Shown piece after piece: positions 1 to 12,453 of a DNA stretch of 64,000 nucleotides. A program made the translations under genes and the position numbers. How positions within the stretch are numbered: position 1 is the stretch's first letter; each line of letters starts with the position of its first letter. Under the pieces are notes generated by a model. The model was not told where the DNA came from and did not search any database. It saw nothing but the letters and a program-made list of their open reading frames with translations. Origin of the DNA: Anaeramoeba flamelloides (taxonomy: Eukaryota; Metamonada; Anaeramoebidae). The stretch is taken from positions 1,116,001 through 1,180,000 of the forward strand of contig JANTQA010000023.1 of assembly GCA_027625915.1 (NCBI GenBank). The letters run 5' to 3'.

Positions 1-99
1 ATTGAGGACCTAACACCAATCAAAAGCCAACCAACCTATGATGTACGATCGATCTCCAAAAATCAACAACTAAAAATGAGGACATTTTTGGAAAAAAGC

Positions 100-190
100 G
101 CCAAAGAGTGACACTCAATTTCCAATTAGAATGGTCGTGAATTACAATTCTGAAAACAACTAAGTCAGTTTTTAAGTGTCGCTCTTTGGC
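100..190. repeat. Short inverted repeat (hairpin)
   Basis: GCCAAAGAGTGACACT at 100-115 is answered by AGTGTCGCTCTTTGGC at 175-190. These are 16-nt arms with a single mismatch around a 59-nt loop. No other copy was noticed in the window. It could be a tiny MITE or a transcript hairpin. Confidence 0.6.
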
Positions 191-613
191 AATTTTTGAG
201 ATCTTGGTGACTTTTTTTTTCAATTTTTTCATTTTTCAAATGAGTTATTTTTATTGAAAGACTATTACCTAATCCTTACTTGGTCAAATTGAGAGGGTTT
301 TAAAATAACCACAAATCAGACTAAATCGAATAAAATTGATTGCGAAATACAAGAAATCAATTTGTTTTAAATTAAAGAAATGTAACCTATTTTGAAAAAG
401 AAAATGAGAAAACATTAATCTTTTTTTCTTAAAATTTTGTTTTTTTGAAATTGGGAACTCTTTTTCTTCGTTGAATTTTTTGTCAAAGAGATCCTATGGA
501 ATTTTTTTTTTGTTATTTGAATTTTGTCAACCAAAAGAAGGCCTATTTCACAATACCCTTTTTGGTCTCAGGCCACCCCTTGAGTCTGGTGCCTTTTCAC
601 GGTAAATGACTAG

Positions 614-683
614 ACCCTTAATTTGAGATTTTTTTATACCTTAAATTCGGTTGAATTTTTTGCCTTAAAAGTGTAACTGACTG
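614..683 (+). mobile_element. Mariner-type MITE, right half only (family M1)
   Basis: The stretch matches the right half of the 196-bp elements at 12842 and 51128. It has the internal TTAATTTGAGATTTTTTT, then CCTTAAAAGTG, and the terminal AACTGACTG followed by TA. The left half is absent. Confidence 0.6.
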
Positions 684-1119
684 TAAAAACTAAATATTTG
701 GTACTTTAAAAGTTATTTATAATTATATTTTTCATAATATTAAAAGCCTTCACTCTCATGTTTTATTTAATTGTTTTTTGAATTTTTATGCTATTTTATA
801 GTATTGGATTGAGTTTAAAATTCTTTTAATGAATGTGTATATTTAAAAACTTGTTTAATTATAAAAAACAGATTTATTCATTTCAAATTTCTCTATAAAC
901 CAGAATAAGTGTTAACTATTTGTTCATAACAAAAATCCGAAGATAAAAAATCAAGATTTTTTTCCAGATTTTAAATTTTGATTTTATACAATATTTTGAA
1001 ATTGGGTTTATCTTCAAAAAACATCAAAATCAATACTTATCGAAATGAAATCTAATTTTTGGTATTCTTTAAACATTTTTTAACAATGTTAAAAATTTTC
1101 AATTATTATTCATTTCAAA

Positions 1120-1470
1120 TATCCTAATATGAACTAAGGTATTTCCTCAAAAGCAAAAAAAAAAATTTTTTTTGAGATATATTATAAAAATTCCTCTTTG
1201 CCAGTGGTGCTATTTTTTAATTTACAAAAATACATTAAGTTAAATTTTAATATTGATTGAATCAATGATTATTGCAGTTATCTCAAAATATGCCTTTAAA
1301 ATATTTCCTAAAAACGAAAAAACATAAAAAAATAAACACTTTTTTTGTAGAAAATAGTGTACAACCAATTTCAATAAATAATGTGGAAATATGGAAATGC
1401 TACAAAAGATTTTTTAAATGATAAAATGCAGTTGTTTTTTTTTTTTTTTTCATTCTATTTGAAAATTTGT
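1120..1470 (+). repeat. Dispersed repeat, copy 1 (family R3)
   Basis: Diverged but colinear with the reverse complement of about 42600-42990. Shared blocks include a segment around CCAATTTCAATAAATAA, GGAAATATGGA, then AAAATGCAGTTG. No coding potential or clear ends were seen. Confidence 0.45.
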
Positions 1471-2148
1471 TGTGATTAAAGAAGTTATGATAAAAGTTTT
1501 ATAATCAAAAAGATAATTATAATCACACCAATTTTTACACCTAAAAGAGATCTGATAAAATTGGGATCAGAAAATTTAATAGATTTTCAATATGTAATCA
1601 TAGACTAGGAAACAAATTGAATCATTATAAAAGATCAACAAATAGTTGTTAATGGTTTTTTTTTTATTTAAATATTTTTATGACAATTGAGTTTATAAAA
1701 GATATTTTAAAATAAATTTACCATACTTTTTTGGAACTAACTTACACATTATAATCATTATAATAATTTTTTCAAAAAAAACCTAAAGATCTGCTAATTT
1801 TACACTTTTTGATAATTTAAATTAACATAAAAGCTATTGGTTTAGAAAAGATCTTGGATCAAAAATTAGTTATCAAGATATTTTATAATTTAAGTCGAAA
1901 AATCCATTTTTTCACGTCATATAAATATTTTTTTTCACAGATTTAATAGTATACAATTTTCGAAATTTTTTACTTGAAGTCTAACAGGTAATTTTCTTAA
2001 ATTGTAAAAGTATTTTAAATCTGATGAATATGTTTCAAATCAGGAATCAATTTTTTAACTATTTTAGAATTATATGTTTTTTTAAATTAGAAAAAAATAT
2101 TTTTTTTTTTTGATTTTGTGTTGGTTTTCTTGATTTTTCTATTTATTT

Positions 2149-2290
2149 CGAAAATCAATAGATTTTCGTGAGGTTTTTTTAACTTTAGAAATAAACAGAA
2201 AATTTAATAAAATTTTCGGTTTATTTCTAAAGTAAAAAAATCCTAGAACACTTCACAAATAAAACAGAAAACCTAGTACAGTTTTCGTTG
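2149..2290. repeat. Foldback modules (family FB)
   Basis: CGAAAATCAATAGATTTTCG at 2149-2168 is nearly a perfect palindrome. It is followed by a long hairpin at about 2175-2239 whose arms carry TTTAGAAATAAACAGAAAAT and its complement. The same modules recur at 12.4-12.8, 30.2, 50.5 and 57.8 kb. Confidence 0.6.
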
Positions 2291-2439
2291 GGTTTTTTTT
2301 TTAATTTATAAGAATGGAGAAAAAAACTAATATTTTAATATATTCTTATGAATTCTGGAAAACCACCATTTCTTTTTTATTTCATTTTGATTAGAAAAGT
2401 CATAGATTTTGTAAATTTTCAAAAATTAAAAAAAAAAAA

Positions 2440-2590
2440 TCAGGCACCCTACTCAATTTTTTGACACTATACAGTACTCTAGACATTTGACAGACACTTT
2501 CATTATGATTCCAGAATTTAAAAGAATAGTATAAAATCGTAGATTTCACTCAAAACCTCTCAATACCAGAAAACCTAGGACAAGCAATAT
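2440..2590. repeat. Half foldback module with tandem 'tactcta' units
   Basis: Contains GACACTATACAGTACTCTAG, then CCAGAATTTAAAAGAATAGT and later CCAGAAAACCTAGGACA. The order linker, CCAGAATTCAAAAGAAT arm, AACCTA linker matches the FB arrays, but the second arm is degenerate. Confidence 0.4.
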
Positions 2591-3561
2591 TAATCATCAG
2601 TTATTTTTTTTTTCTGAGTTTTTTTGGATGGGTAAAGTGTTTTCAAAACTATTGCGTCATTATCTATTCAAAAAAATATCCTGAAATTAAATTTAAGGAA
2701 AATTCATTATCACATCCACTTAACAAATTCAACCCTAAAATAGACCTTTTCTCGACTATAGATTTTTTTAAAAAAGTAGGACTATTAACAACATTAAATC
2801 CAACAAGCTCAAATTTTTGAAGGACTGGGATGTTGATTATATTGTGAATAAACTCTATTAACAAGGATGAAATATTAATTGAAGTAATAGTTTTTTCTAA
2901 CTTGGAATTTTCAATTTTATTTTTTGATACTAGTGATGTGCAAAACCAATATCTTCATATTTCCAATTTTTGGAAAAATTACAAATTAAATAAAACAACT
3001 TAATTTACTAAGAAATCAATTTTTACACAGGAACAGTTCTTACTCCTGACCCACCCACCCACCCTCTCCACAAAATAAATAAATAAATAAATATTTAAAA
3101 GAAACTAAATTCTTTTTTACAATACTTTGATGTTTAGCTGAATATAATAATAAGAAAAAAAAAAAAAAATGAGGTAAATATTAAAAAAGAAAATCGTGAA
3201 TTAAATCTATATTTTATTTTCTAAATATTATTATTATTAATTTGAAATAAATAAAAAAAAAGTTTAAAAAAATCAAATTTTTTAAGTCTATTTTTGATTA
3301 TTTGACAAAAAAGATAATAACAATAATAAAAATTTTTAGAATTTCTCTCAATAGAAATAAACGTTTTTTTTTTGTTTTTTCAGTATATTTTTTTCTATAT
3401 ATATATATATATATATATCATAAAAAAGTAGTAAAATTCTATAAATAAAAAAACTAACAGCTTTTTTGTAAAATTTTTTTTTACTCTAATTTTGTAAAAA
3501 AAAAAAAAACATATATAAACCCAATTGTATAATGAATGAAATGTAAAGTAATTCAAGCACA

Positions 3562-6500
3562 TTAAACAAATTTATCGATATCTGAATTTTCATCGTTAAA
3601 ACTCTTTTGAAAATCATTTTCTTTGTCACTGTCCCAATCATCGATTATTGGTGTTGATAAATTAAAATTTTTTGTTGAATTTAAGTTTGGTTTTTCAAAA
3701 AATATTTTCTCTAAAGAAGAGGCTAAAGATATATCGGGGAAATCTTTTTCCTCTTCCTGTGCATTGTAATTAATGTTTGGTAAAAGTAGAATTGTATTAT
3801 CGTTTTCGTTTTCATCTTTGTTTCCATCGACATTATTATCATTTTCGTTTACATCATTGAGATCTACATTGTTATTATTAAATTCTTCGTTTTCAGATTT
3901 GTTTGAAATTGAATAAAAAGTGGTCACTGAAGATTCAAATAAATCTGAACAATAAATTCCTGATTCTGGGTCATAACTTTCAATGATTTCCGATTCTGAA
4001 AAGTTACCAATGTTATCTGTTGGACACAATGGAGAAAGTCCATTTTCAACTTGCTCTTTGGGGTTGGTTTGGTTTTGTAAGAGCATTTTTGCTAATTGGC
4101 GATTTTGATCAAATTTTTCATCAAGGAATATATCCACGATTATATCCACTTGATCAACATCTTCCTCACTATCGAACTCATATATATTTTTATTTAAATC
4201 CCCATCGTCTTGATTAGCATTCAAATCATTTGGTTTTTCATTTAAATCATTTGTTGTTTTTTCATTTAAATCATTGGTTTTTTTTTCAATTAAATCATTG
4301 GTTGTTTTTTCAATTGTTTTCTTGTTGCTATTTGAAGTGCTTTGAATTAGTTTTGTGTCCTTTAATTTTTCATTTAATTCTTTTATATCGATATCTTGCT
4401 TTTCTTTCTTTTCAAAATTAGAACCAATTGTGATTTCTTTTTTAATTACAATGTCTTTTTTTAATTCTTTTCCCCTTTCTTTCACCCTTTCCTTCCCCTT
4501 TCCCTTTCCCTTCTCTTGCTTTAATTCTTGTTCTTTTTCTGTCCTCTTTTCTTTAGTGTTGCCAGATCCTTCAGAAACGTCAACATCCACAGATTTCTCA
4601 GTCTTTTTTTTAAATGAACTAAATTTGATATCAGAGAATGAATCTGTTAATGAATCTGAAAAGGAATCAGTAAAGGAGTCTTTAAATGAATCAGTGAATG
4701 ATTCTGTTAATGAATCTGAAATGGAATCAGAAAAGGAATCGAAATCAGAATTTGAATCTTGATCATAATTTTTTTTTAAATATTTCATTTTTTTTTGGTT
4801 TTTATAAAATTGTAACTTCTTTCTTGGCTTTTGCTGATCTTCATTTTTCTTATAATGGTCTTTTTTTAATTTTAATTTTTTCTTTTTCGATTTCGTTTTA
4901 TTTCTCTTTTTATTTCGATAATAGAATTCATCTTTTTTATTGCCATTGTCAAAATCTATTCTCTTAAATCTTCTTTCATTATATTTCATATTTTCAATTC
5001 TGGATCTTTTTTTTTGTTCCCTTTTTTTTCGTAATTCTGAATAATCCTGAAAGCTTTTTGAATGCTTTGGATATAATTTATAACCCGAAAAGGCTTTGTG
5101 TTTTTTTAATTTTTTCGTTTTTTTTTTCTTCACACTTTTGCTTTTAGACGCTAATTTAATTTTCATTTTTTTTTTTTTTTTTTTTTCGCTCTTGCTTTTA
5201 ATTTTACCTTTGCCTTGAACTTTACCATTACCTTTGCCTTTATACTTTGAATCTGTTAAAATCTTGTTAAATGTCTGCGCTGAAATTTTTTTTAATTTTT
5301 TCTTGGAATCAACTTTTTCAAAATGGACTCTTCTCTTTTTAAATTGCCTCAATTTGTGTTTAATTTTTTGGATTTTTGGTAACATATTTCTTGGATAATC
5401 TTTACATTTGAGGTCAATTGTATTTGGATTTGCTGATTGTCCTACATTTTTTTTAATCAATTCAACAACATCCCTGCATTTCGTTTGAGATTCTGTCCTT
5501 TTTTCATATTTTTCTCCCAGCTTTTTACTTAAATAAAGTACCTTTTTCGCTAATTTTCTCCGATAGTTCTTTGCAAAAATCAAATTTTTTAAATATTTCT
5601 GTAGATCTGGTATTAATAATGATTGCTCTGAATTCCAATAGAGTAAATTTTCATTCATATCTTCCACAACTAAATTTAATAATTTATAAATCGACAAAAC
5701 AGTACAAACCCTTTGCTTTGAAAATTCTGTTTTTTCTGCGAGGTCTTCTCTTGAATATGGCTCTATTAGTATTTTATTGTTATTATTGTTTTTTAATTTT
5801 TTTTTAAAAATTATGTTAAGTTATTGTTTTTCATTTTCTTTGGAAATATTGCTATTTTTTAATTCATTATAAATTTAAAGATAATTTTTGTTTTATAATC
5901 AATCAATTCCTTTGTTTTGTTTTTATATCTTATGCTTTGATTCAAAGTAAAATGTATATATTTCTTTAAAGAGGCAATGTTTTTAGAAATCAGATTATTA
6001 AAACCAAGACCAAAGAATGTTTTTAATTTAATTTGAAATTTGTTCTTCTATTTATTCATTTCAATTTCTAAGTGTTAATTACAATGTTTGCTGAAGATAA
6101 AATTTCGAATTTTCTTATTTCATTTTCTTTAAATAAAATTGTTTTTTTAATTAATTTTTTGGGTTATTAAAATCATAATCAAGTTTTTATCTTTCGAGCT
6201 CGTTTTAATATTATTAAGTATCTGAAGATTGGGCATAATTTTTCTTTTTTAAAATGGGTCTAGAATCAATTGGTTTTGTCTATCCAAAAACAAAAAAAGT
6301 GTTATGGGGATTTCATGTTACCTGATAAAGGACACTTTTTTAAAAATGGGTGTAGTTGAAAATTGTTTAAAAAGGTTAAAAGAAGTTAATAATTTTTTCA
6401 TCTACTTTCTTCTGATTTTAAATAAAAATTCTTGCTCAAAGATCCTTACAAACCAAATTTAAAAATCAGTTGAATTTTATTATACAGAACCAATTTTTTG

Positions 6501-8245
6501 AGATATACCACGTCTAAGTATCAATATACCCGAAGTTTTGGATTTGTTTAGAATTTTCATTTTTTTTAGAATTTTTTATTTTTTTTTTTTTTTTTTTTTT
6601 GTTATTTTTATTAAAAAGAAGTGTGGGTGGTGATCAAAAAAATGTAATTTTTTTTTGTTCAATTTCCTCTGAATTCAAAATGTAGATTGAACTTTCAGTT
6701 ACTTGATTTTATAAATATTCTTTGAAATGAAAGTAATTGAAAGATCAGTTAACAAATTGAAAGATCAGCTAACAAATTGATAGATCCTGGAAATTGAACA
6801 AAAAAATTTTGTATATTTTTTTTGGAATTCATCATTTGAGTTACAAAGATAAAATTGTAACTAATTGTTTGTTGAAAAATAAAAGGAACAAAGTTTTATA
6901 TCCAGCTTTTCACAAATTGTTTCAAAGATCAAAATCAAAAAGTAAACTTCTGAATTCCAAAAATCAGTTGTTGAATTTCCCCTTTTAGAAATTGAAAACT
7001 TTGATGATTTATTTTATTTCTGGGTAGTATACTTTTACTTATTTGGAAAAGTCGAATGAAAATTTTCTTTCTTTTATTTCCCAATTCACGGTATTGAAAT
7101 TTTATTGCTTGTTTTTTTGAATTAAAAATTTGAAATTTTACATGATTTTAAAATGTTTTTTGGTAAAATCTGAATGAAAATTTTGTTCACTTTATTTTTC
7201 AACAAATAGTCTCTTTGAGTGAATAGGTCCAAATGTTTGTTTGCATGAACCTAGGTTCATTTTGATAAATAAAAAAAGAACAAAAAAAGATTCAAATTTT
7301 ATTTTTTAGGACTTTATCAGTTCTGAAAAATCAGATGCGATCAATTTTATTACATCACAAATTCAAATATCTCCGTTTTTGATCTGACGAAACTGAATTT
7401 GAATTTTATAACCAAAATTAACCTTACAATTTCAATTAAATTAAATTCAATTTCAAATTGTCAAAAAATCACGTAATCAAAATAATAATTTTTTTTTTGG
7501 AAATTAATAAAAATAAATTATTTTCAAGTCTTTCTTATTTTTCTCCAAAAGAAAGGTAGTTGCTTCAAAAGGTACAAAATCTTCTTAAAAATAAAATATC
7601 GATTTTTACTTTCAGATATTTTTAAATCCAAGGTTGAAAAATCAATTAAAAAAAAATAAAAAAAAAAAATAAAAATCAATAACTAAACAAATAAAAATAA
7701 AAACAATTACTTGTTTGCAAAAGTTTCGTTAATCTAAAACCAAGCACACCAATGGTTCTATTTGCTCTTGTGTTTTCAATTGATTTTTTGCTTGGTGTTT
7801 TATTGCTCTTGGGTGAGGACTTTTTGTTCTTGTTTTTCTGTGTAATTTCAGGATACTTTGATTTGGATCCGCCATGTAAATATTTTTCAAAATCTGATTC
7901 AAATCCAGAGTCTGTGTCTGAGAAAGAGAAGTCGCTGTCAAAGGTGTCCTTTCTCAAAATGTCCGACCAAACTTCGCTTAAATAAAATTTTTTGCAAGAG
8001 ACAGTTTTACTTTTTTTTGCGGATTTCTTTGTGGTTGGGTGAATAAAGGCGCCGTTTTGAATAAACATTTGTTGTATCAGTTGGAGGTATCTGTTGAGTT
8101 GTGGAGAATCGCTTAATGATTCTGGAAGGCACCTTGAGACAAACTTTTTCGCTTGGTGATCTGCACGAAAAAGTTCTTTAGGTAGCACATGAGAATCAAG
8201 GTATTCTCCAAAGTCCCATAATAGCGGATAAAATTCGAGAGACAT
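3562..8245 (-). CDS. Winged-helix protein, E2F/DP-like, with long basic and Ser-Asp tail
   Basis: Two exons. Exon 1 is 8245-7711 (ATG at 8245, donor GTAATT, phase 1). Exon 2 is 5762-3562 (acceptor CTAATAG). Together they are 2736 nt, or 911 aa, in frame. The join creates a winged-helix-like segment at residues about 163-222: RTIGVLGFRLTKLLQT from exon 1, then YSREDLAEKTEFSKQR, VCTVLSIYKLLNLV and LLYWN from exon 2. Spacing and pattern match the E2F/DP fold (SLGLLTKKF..., AAEVL, RRIYD..., LEGIGLI, IQW), but the RRxYD DNA-contact motif reads QRVCT. A possible coiled coil follows (about 230-270). Then come a Lys-rich stretch (about 320-510), Ser-Asp repeats of DSFTDSFSDSLTD type (about 512-559), TNDLNEK repeats (about 662-697) and an acidic C-terminus. 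It is probably a nuclear DNA-binding protein. The fold is inferred; the N-terminal 160 residues are unrecognised. Confidence 0.6.
5763..7710 (-). other. Intron of the winged-helix gene, with repeats
   Basis: A 1948-nt intron, GTAATT...CTAATAG on the minus strand. It carries a T-run near 6580-6600, a tandem 22-mer around 6741-6785 (AATTGAAAGATCAG twice or more) and repeat R1 (about 6980-7250). An open frame at 6794-6988 is AT-rich filler with no supporting signal. Confidence 0.55.
6980..7250 (+). repeat. Dispersed repeat R1 (GAATGAAAATTTTGTTC)
   Basis: Two head-to-tail units of the form GAATGAAAATTTT followed by a TTTATTT(C/T) CAA block. Related copies lie at 9357-9412, 27061-27110 (reverse), 27180-27295 and 39039-39095, all preceded by GGAAAGCTGAATGAAAA or a close variant. 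Confidence 0.5.
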
Positions 8246-9356
8246 TTGAATACAATTCTTTATTCGTTTTTATATTTTGGATCGAAAGTTATTGGTAGAA
8301 ACAATTAATTTTGAAAAATAATAAGATCAAAATATCTCAAAAGCTGTAAGTTGGAACTTGTATGAAAATCTAGAAGTGTCTATATAAAAAACAAAAAAGA
8401 AAAATAAACAAAGGCGCCAAAAAAGAAGAGAATCAACAAAAAAAATGAAAAAAAGAAGTTGTAATGTAATATTTCGTTTCAAAAACTTCTCATATTTTGT
8501 CCTAGTTAATAAAAGATGAATACTAGACATTTCATTTTTGTCTCACTCAGATACCAATTTGTCAAAAAGAAAAATTACGAATTATCTGAAAAATATTGTT
8601 AATTGGATAATGTAGTATTTTTTAAAAGAGCTTCTCATAAGTTTTTCATCATAAAACTTCTTAAAAGTAAAAATTAAAAGTTACCAAGTGGAAAATTGAT
8701 TAGTGACATTTGAGAAAGAACAGTTTTTGGTATTTAGAAAGTTGTTGTTCTGTTTCATTGATTTAGATTTCAAAAACTATCTTCCAAACAAGTTCAAAAA
8801 ATAAACCCTTAATTTTTGAAGAGTTTTTTTTTGTTAAAGTATTTTTTTCTATTAACGGTGATACTTATTCAGTTTGCCGTCTAAAGATTCAGGAAACTCG
8901 ACTTTATACCCAATTTATATGTTTCCAAGAAATTACATTTATAAAACTATTTGAGATGATTGGTTTTTTTGTGAATTATTTATTTGATGGTTTTCAATTT
9001 CTGTTTCTTCCCAAAAATCACTGCCTTTCTTTTTTTGATACAAAATAATGATACTAAATATAACAAATATTATGATAAGTTTTTACTCTCTTGTGAGCAT
9101 ACTGGTAAAGTATAACTGTGAAGCTAATAAAGTCTATCTAGAAGGAAAAGTCTAAAATCAAAGTATATTGTCATTGAAAAGTAAACTCTACTGTTACTTG
9201 AAAAAAAAAAGATCAAAATTTTCATAAAGCTTTCCATAAAAATATTCCAAGAATTAAAATAAATCCAAAGTAGGCATTCTAAAAGGTAAATTAATAATTT
9301 AAGCTAATAGTAGATAATTAAAAAATTGAAATGTTTCTATTTACAAATCTTTTTTT

Positions 9357-9620
9357 AAAAGCTGAATGAAAATTTTGTTCCATTTATTTTGAAACAAATA
9401 GTATTGTACCTCATGTTTCAAGTGTACCTAAAAACCAATTAGCTAAGTATACAAAAGGCTGATCTTATCAATTAAAAATTATCTTTTTATTGGGTAAAAT
9501 AACTCAATATAATTTCATTAAAAAAATAGCATTTTGCCAGAAATTTAAAGGATGAAAGTCATCAATATTCAGACTTCAAAGATTAACAATAACAGTTCTT
9601 AAACATGTCATGGAATGGTT
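9357..9620. repeat. R1 unit followed by M4 fragment
   Basis: 9357-9412 carries the R1 unit AGCTGAATGAAAATTTTGTT. From about 9440, the blocks GATCTTATCAATTAAAAA, AATTTAAAGGATGAA and CAGACTTCAAAG align in order with the reverse-orientation M4 copy at 47.2 kb. This is a truncated M4 copy. Confidence 0.45.
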
Positions 9621-11462
9621 GTTTTATACTGCTAAATTCAAGAAAATGATAAAAACTTTTTATTGATATTTAAATTTTAAACGGCAAAAAATTTTCACTT
9701 CCTTTTCAATTTCCTTTTTCAAACAAAGTCACAAATTACGTCCGACTTCTTTGGGTACTCTATTTATTACAAGAAAAATCTTGAAAATGAAGTGAAAATT
9801 CTTTACCGTTTAGAATTCAAAAAACAGTATTTCAATTTCAATTTCACTTTTTTCAAAGATTCTACTCTGTGCTTTGAACGAAGATTTTAGAAGTTTAAGT
9901 GGAACCAAAGTTTGGAAAATCAGTTGAACTTTGAAAATTTCTTTATAATGATATGTTTAGGAAATTGAATTATCAAAATTCATTTAAATGGAAATTGAAA
10001 TAAAAAGTTTTTTGCATTTTTTTCAATTTATCAGTATCTCTAAAATTAGATTTTTTAAGAAAAATAAATTATTAACTTGAGGATTATTTTGACCCTTATT
10101 TTTGACATTATTGGGAATTTATTGATAACCTAACTATCTTTATATAAAGGAAAAAAAAAAAAACAACCAATCTTCAATTTTTTATGTTAATGATTATTGA
10201 GTAAATCCTAAAATATAAAAATTGATAAAATATTAACATTTTTAACTTTTAAATATTGGGGTTTAATTATTGGAATAGCTTTTATTTTGAGTTTTATTTT
10301 TTGATTTGAATAGGAATTTTAAAAAAAATTTCCAAAATGTCAATCTTTAATAGAGATATTTAGTAAAAAATTCAAATAATTTATATTTCAATACTATTTA
10401 TAAATGATTTTTTAGATCCATTTAAACTAATAAGCACAAATGTCATTTACTTTTATACACAAAAAAAAAAATAATTTTGAGACAAATATAATCTACAACT
10501 AATCAATAAGGTAAAAAAACACACATTTATCAAAAAAATCTTGAACAATAGATGAATCATTTATTGTATTTTATACTGATAAATGTATATATACCTATTA
10601 ACCCCTTTCAGTTAAAGGGTCTCAGTTTTATTAAAGAAAAAGTACATATTCTACTGGTTTAATTCATTATCCTTCTCAAAATAAAAATTCAATTTTTAGA
10701 TCAAAATCATTTTTTCTCATATAGTAAAATATTTTTGTTTTTTTTTTTTCTCTTTTTTTTAATAAAATATTTTTTTTTTAAAACTTAAATTTTTAAAAAA
10801 ACAATGTTTGAAGCTTCAAATTAACACCAAGAAATTTTGATTAGATTTTTTTTTTAAATCCATACACTTACAACTAAAAAATCATGGTTTCAACAATTTT
10901 AATTTTCCTCAAGAAATTTCGTAAATTTGCAAGAGACGTTCCAATTAAAGTGTACAAAATTTTTTTTAACATTTTTTTTTTTTTTTTTGAAATTTATAGT
11001 TTTTTCAGTATTTCCTTTTATTATTATCCACTCTCATCCGAAGAATATTATTTCTCTTATTTCTAAATAATTTTATTTTGGTTGATTCGTAAAAAAAAAA
11101 AGTGAATTATTCATTTTTTGCTGCGCCCCTTTAAGTGAAATTGAGTTTATTATTATATAAAGCCCGATACTGACATTAAAAGAATCATCAAAAAGTCCAA
11201 TAATCAAGTATTCTTCCCAATAATTTTTTTTTACTCTATTCTATTTATTTTCTATTTGAAGTTAGATTTTTATCTTAGTACACCTTTTTTGAGAAAAAGA
11301 TATTTGTTTTTTAAACCAACAATTTTTTTTTTTTTTTTTTGAGGAAAAACCTTTAAACGTTTTAGCAGTTTAGTCCAAAATGAGATAAAGTATCACAATA
11401 CTACACACGAGTTTTTTTTAAAACTATAAATTTAAATATAGTAATTGTGAAAGTTACAACAA

Positions 11463-11648
11463 ATGAAAAAATTCAAAAGAAAAATTGACCAGTTAAATAT
11501 CAAACCTTATCCACTTTCAAATATTAGTAATTCCCCGGAAAGAAAAAACACACTCTTAAATTTAATTATAAAGTTTAGTTTAATTTTCTCTATAATTAAT
11601 ATCTTTATACCCGCGGTGGCAAAAACAAAACAATTAAAACTAAAGTGA
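11463..11648 (+). CDS. Possible small single-pass membrane protein
   Basis: Open frame of 61 aa starting with ATG in an A-rich context (acaaATG). A basic N-terminus (MKKFKRKID) is followed by about 20 hydrophobic residues (LLNLIIKFSLIFSIINIFIP, roughly residues 30-50) and a short basic tail ending KQLKLK. Its base composition is slightly less extreme than the surroundings (CCCGCGGTGG near 11610). No family is recognised and chance is quite possible. Confidence 0.2.
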   Translation: MKKFKRKIDQLNIKPYPLSNISNSPERKNTLLNLIIKFSLIFSIINIFIPAVAKTKQLKLK

Positions 11649-12453
11649 CATAAACACACCCCGTAAGAAGATATACTTTTTATTGGTTACTAATTAATAT
11701 TTATTTATATAACCCAAGACAACCTAGAACTTATCTGTGAATGTATTAATTTCAACTTGATAAAAAAACCTTCTTTTCAATGATGAATGAATAGGGATAC
11801 ATTTTAAGAGAATATATATATATATATATATATTGTTAATTCTTGTAAAAAAAGATTGGATCTTTTCGTTTTTGTTTTTTCTTGAGATGAAAGATAAATA
11901 GAAAAATTTGCAAAAACATTTTTATTTTAATGAAATTTCAACTTTTTTTAATTTATCATCACCTGGATATGCAAACAACATTTAATAAATAATCTTATTT
12001 AATAAAACAAGAAAAATAGAGCAACTATTGAGTCCTTGAAGTTCATAAAAAATGATGATTTATTTATATTTTATATAAATTCGGGTATATAATACCCCGC
12101 TCTGTTGGCAGGTTATTGATTTTTTTTTAATTACTATAAAAAAATTGAAAAAAATCAAAGATTTTACTATATTCTTTTGCATTCCCGAACCTAATATCAA
12201 TTATCAATTATAGATGACTGGTTTCGAACTATTATTTATTATTTATAATCTTTTTATACGTTTATCTTGGGGGTTTTCCCCTACTGTGAATTTTGGGAAT
12301 GTGTCTTCAAGTGCTGAATATTACCTTAGGATTCTTAGCTCTTCCATATTTTGTAAGAATTTAGTATAATCAAAGATTTTATCCATTTTTTTTCAAATCC
12401 TGGGAAACCTAATGAAAAGTGTCTTCAAGTAAAGTCAAGTGCAGTAGAGTTCT

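Larger units (their letters stand above)
1..3561. other. Gene-free left flank, repeats only
   Basis: No convincing coding sequence is seen; open frames here are short and follow A/T homopolymers. The stretch holds a short hairpin (100-190), the right half of a mariner-type MITE (614-683), a dispersed repeat (1120-1470), a foldback module (2149-2290), a half module (2440-2590) and a (TA)n run at about 3396-3418. The last few hundred bases lie 3' of the minus-strand gene ending at 3562. Confidence 0.7.

Noticed and set aside
8327-8530. 67-codon frame upstream of the winged-helix gene
   Set aside because: No conserved features; falls in the presumed leader and cannot be spliced convincingly to 8245.
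10884-11066. 60-codon frame starting MVSTILIFLKKFRKFARDVP
   Set aside because: A spliced small membrane protein could be imagined, but the downstream part is T-tract Phe/Leu and no family fits.
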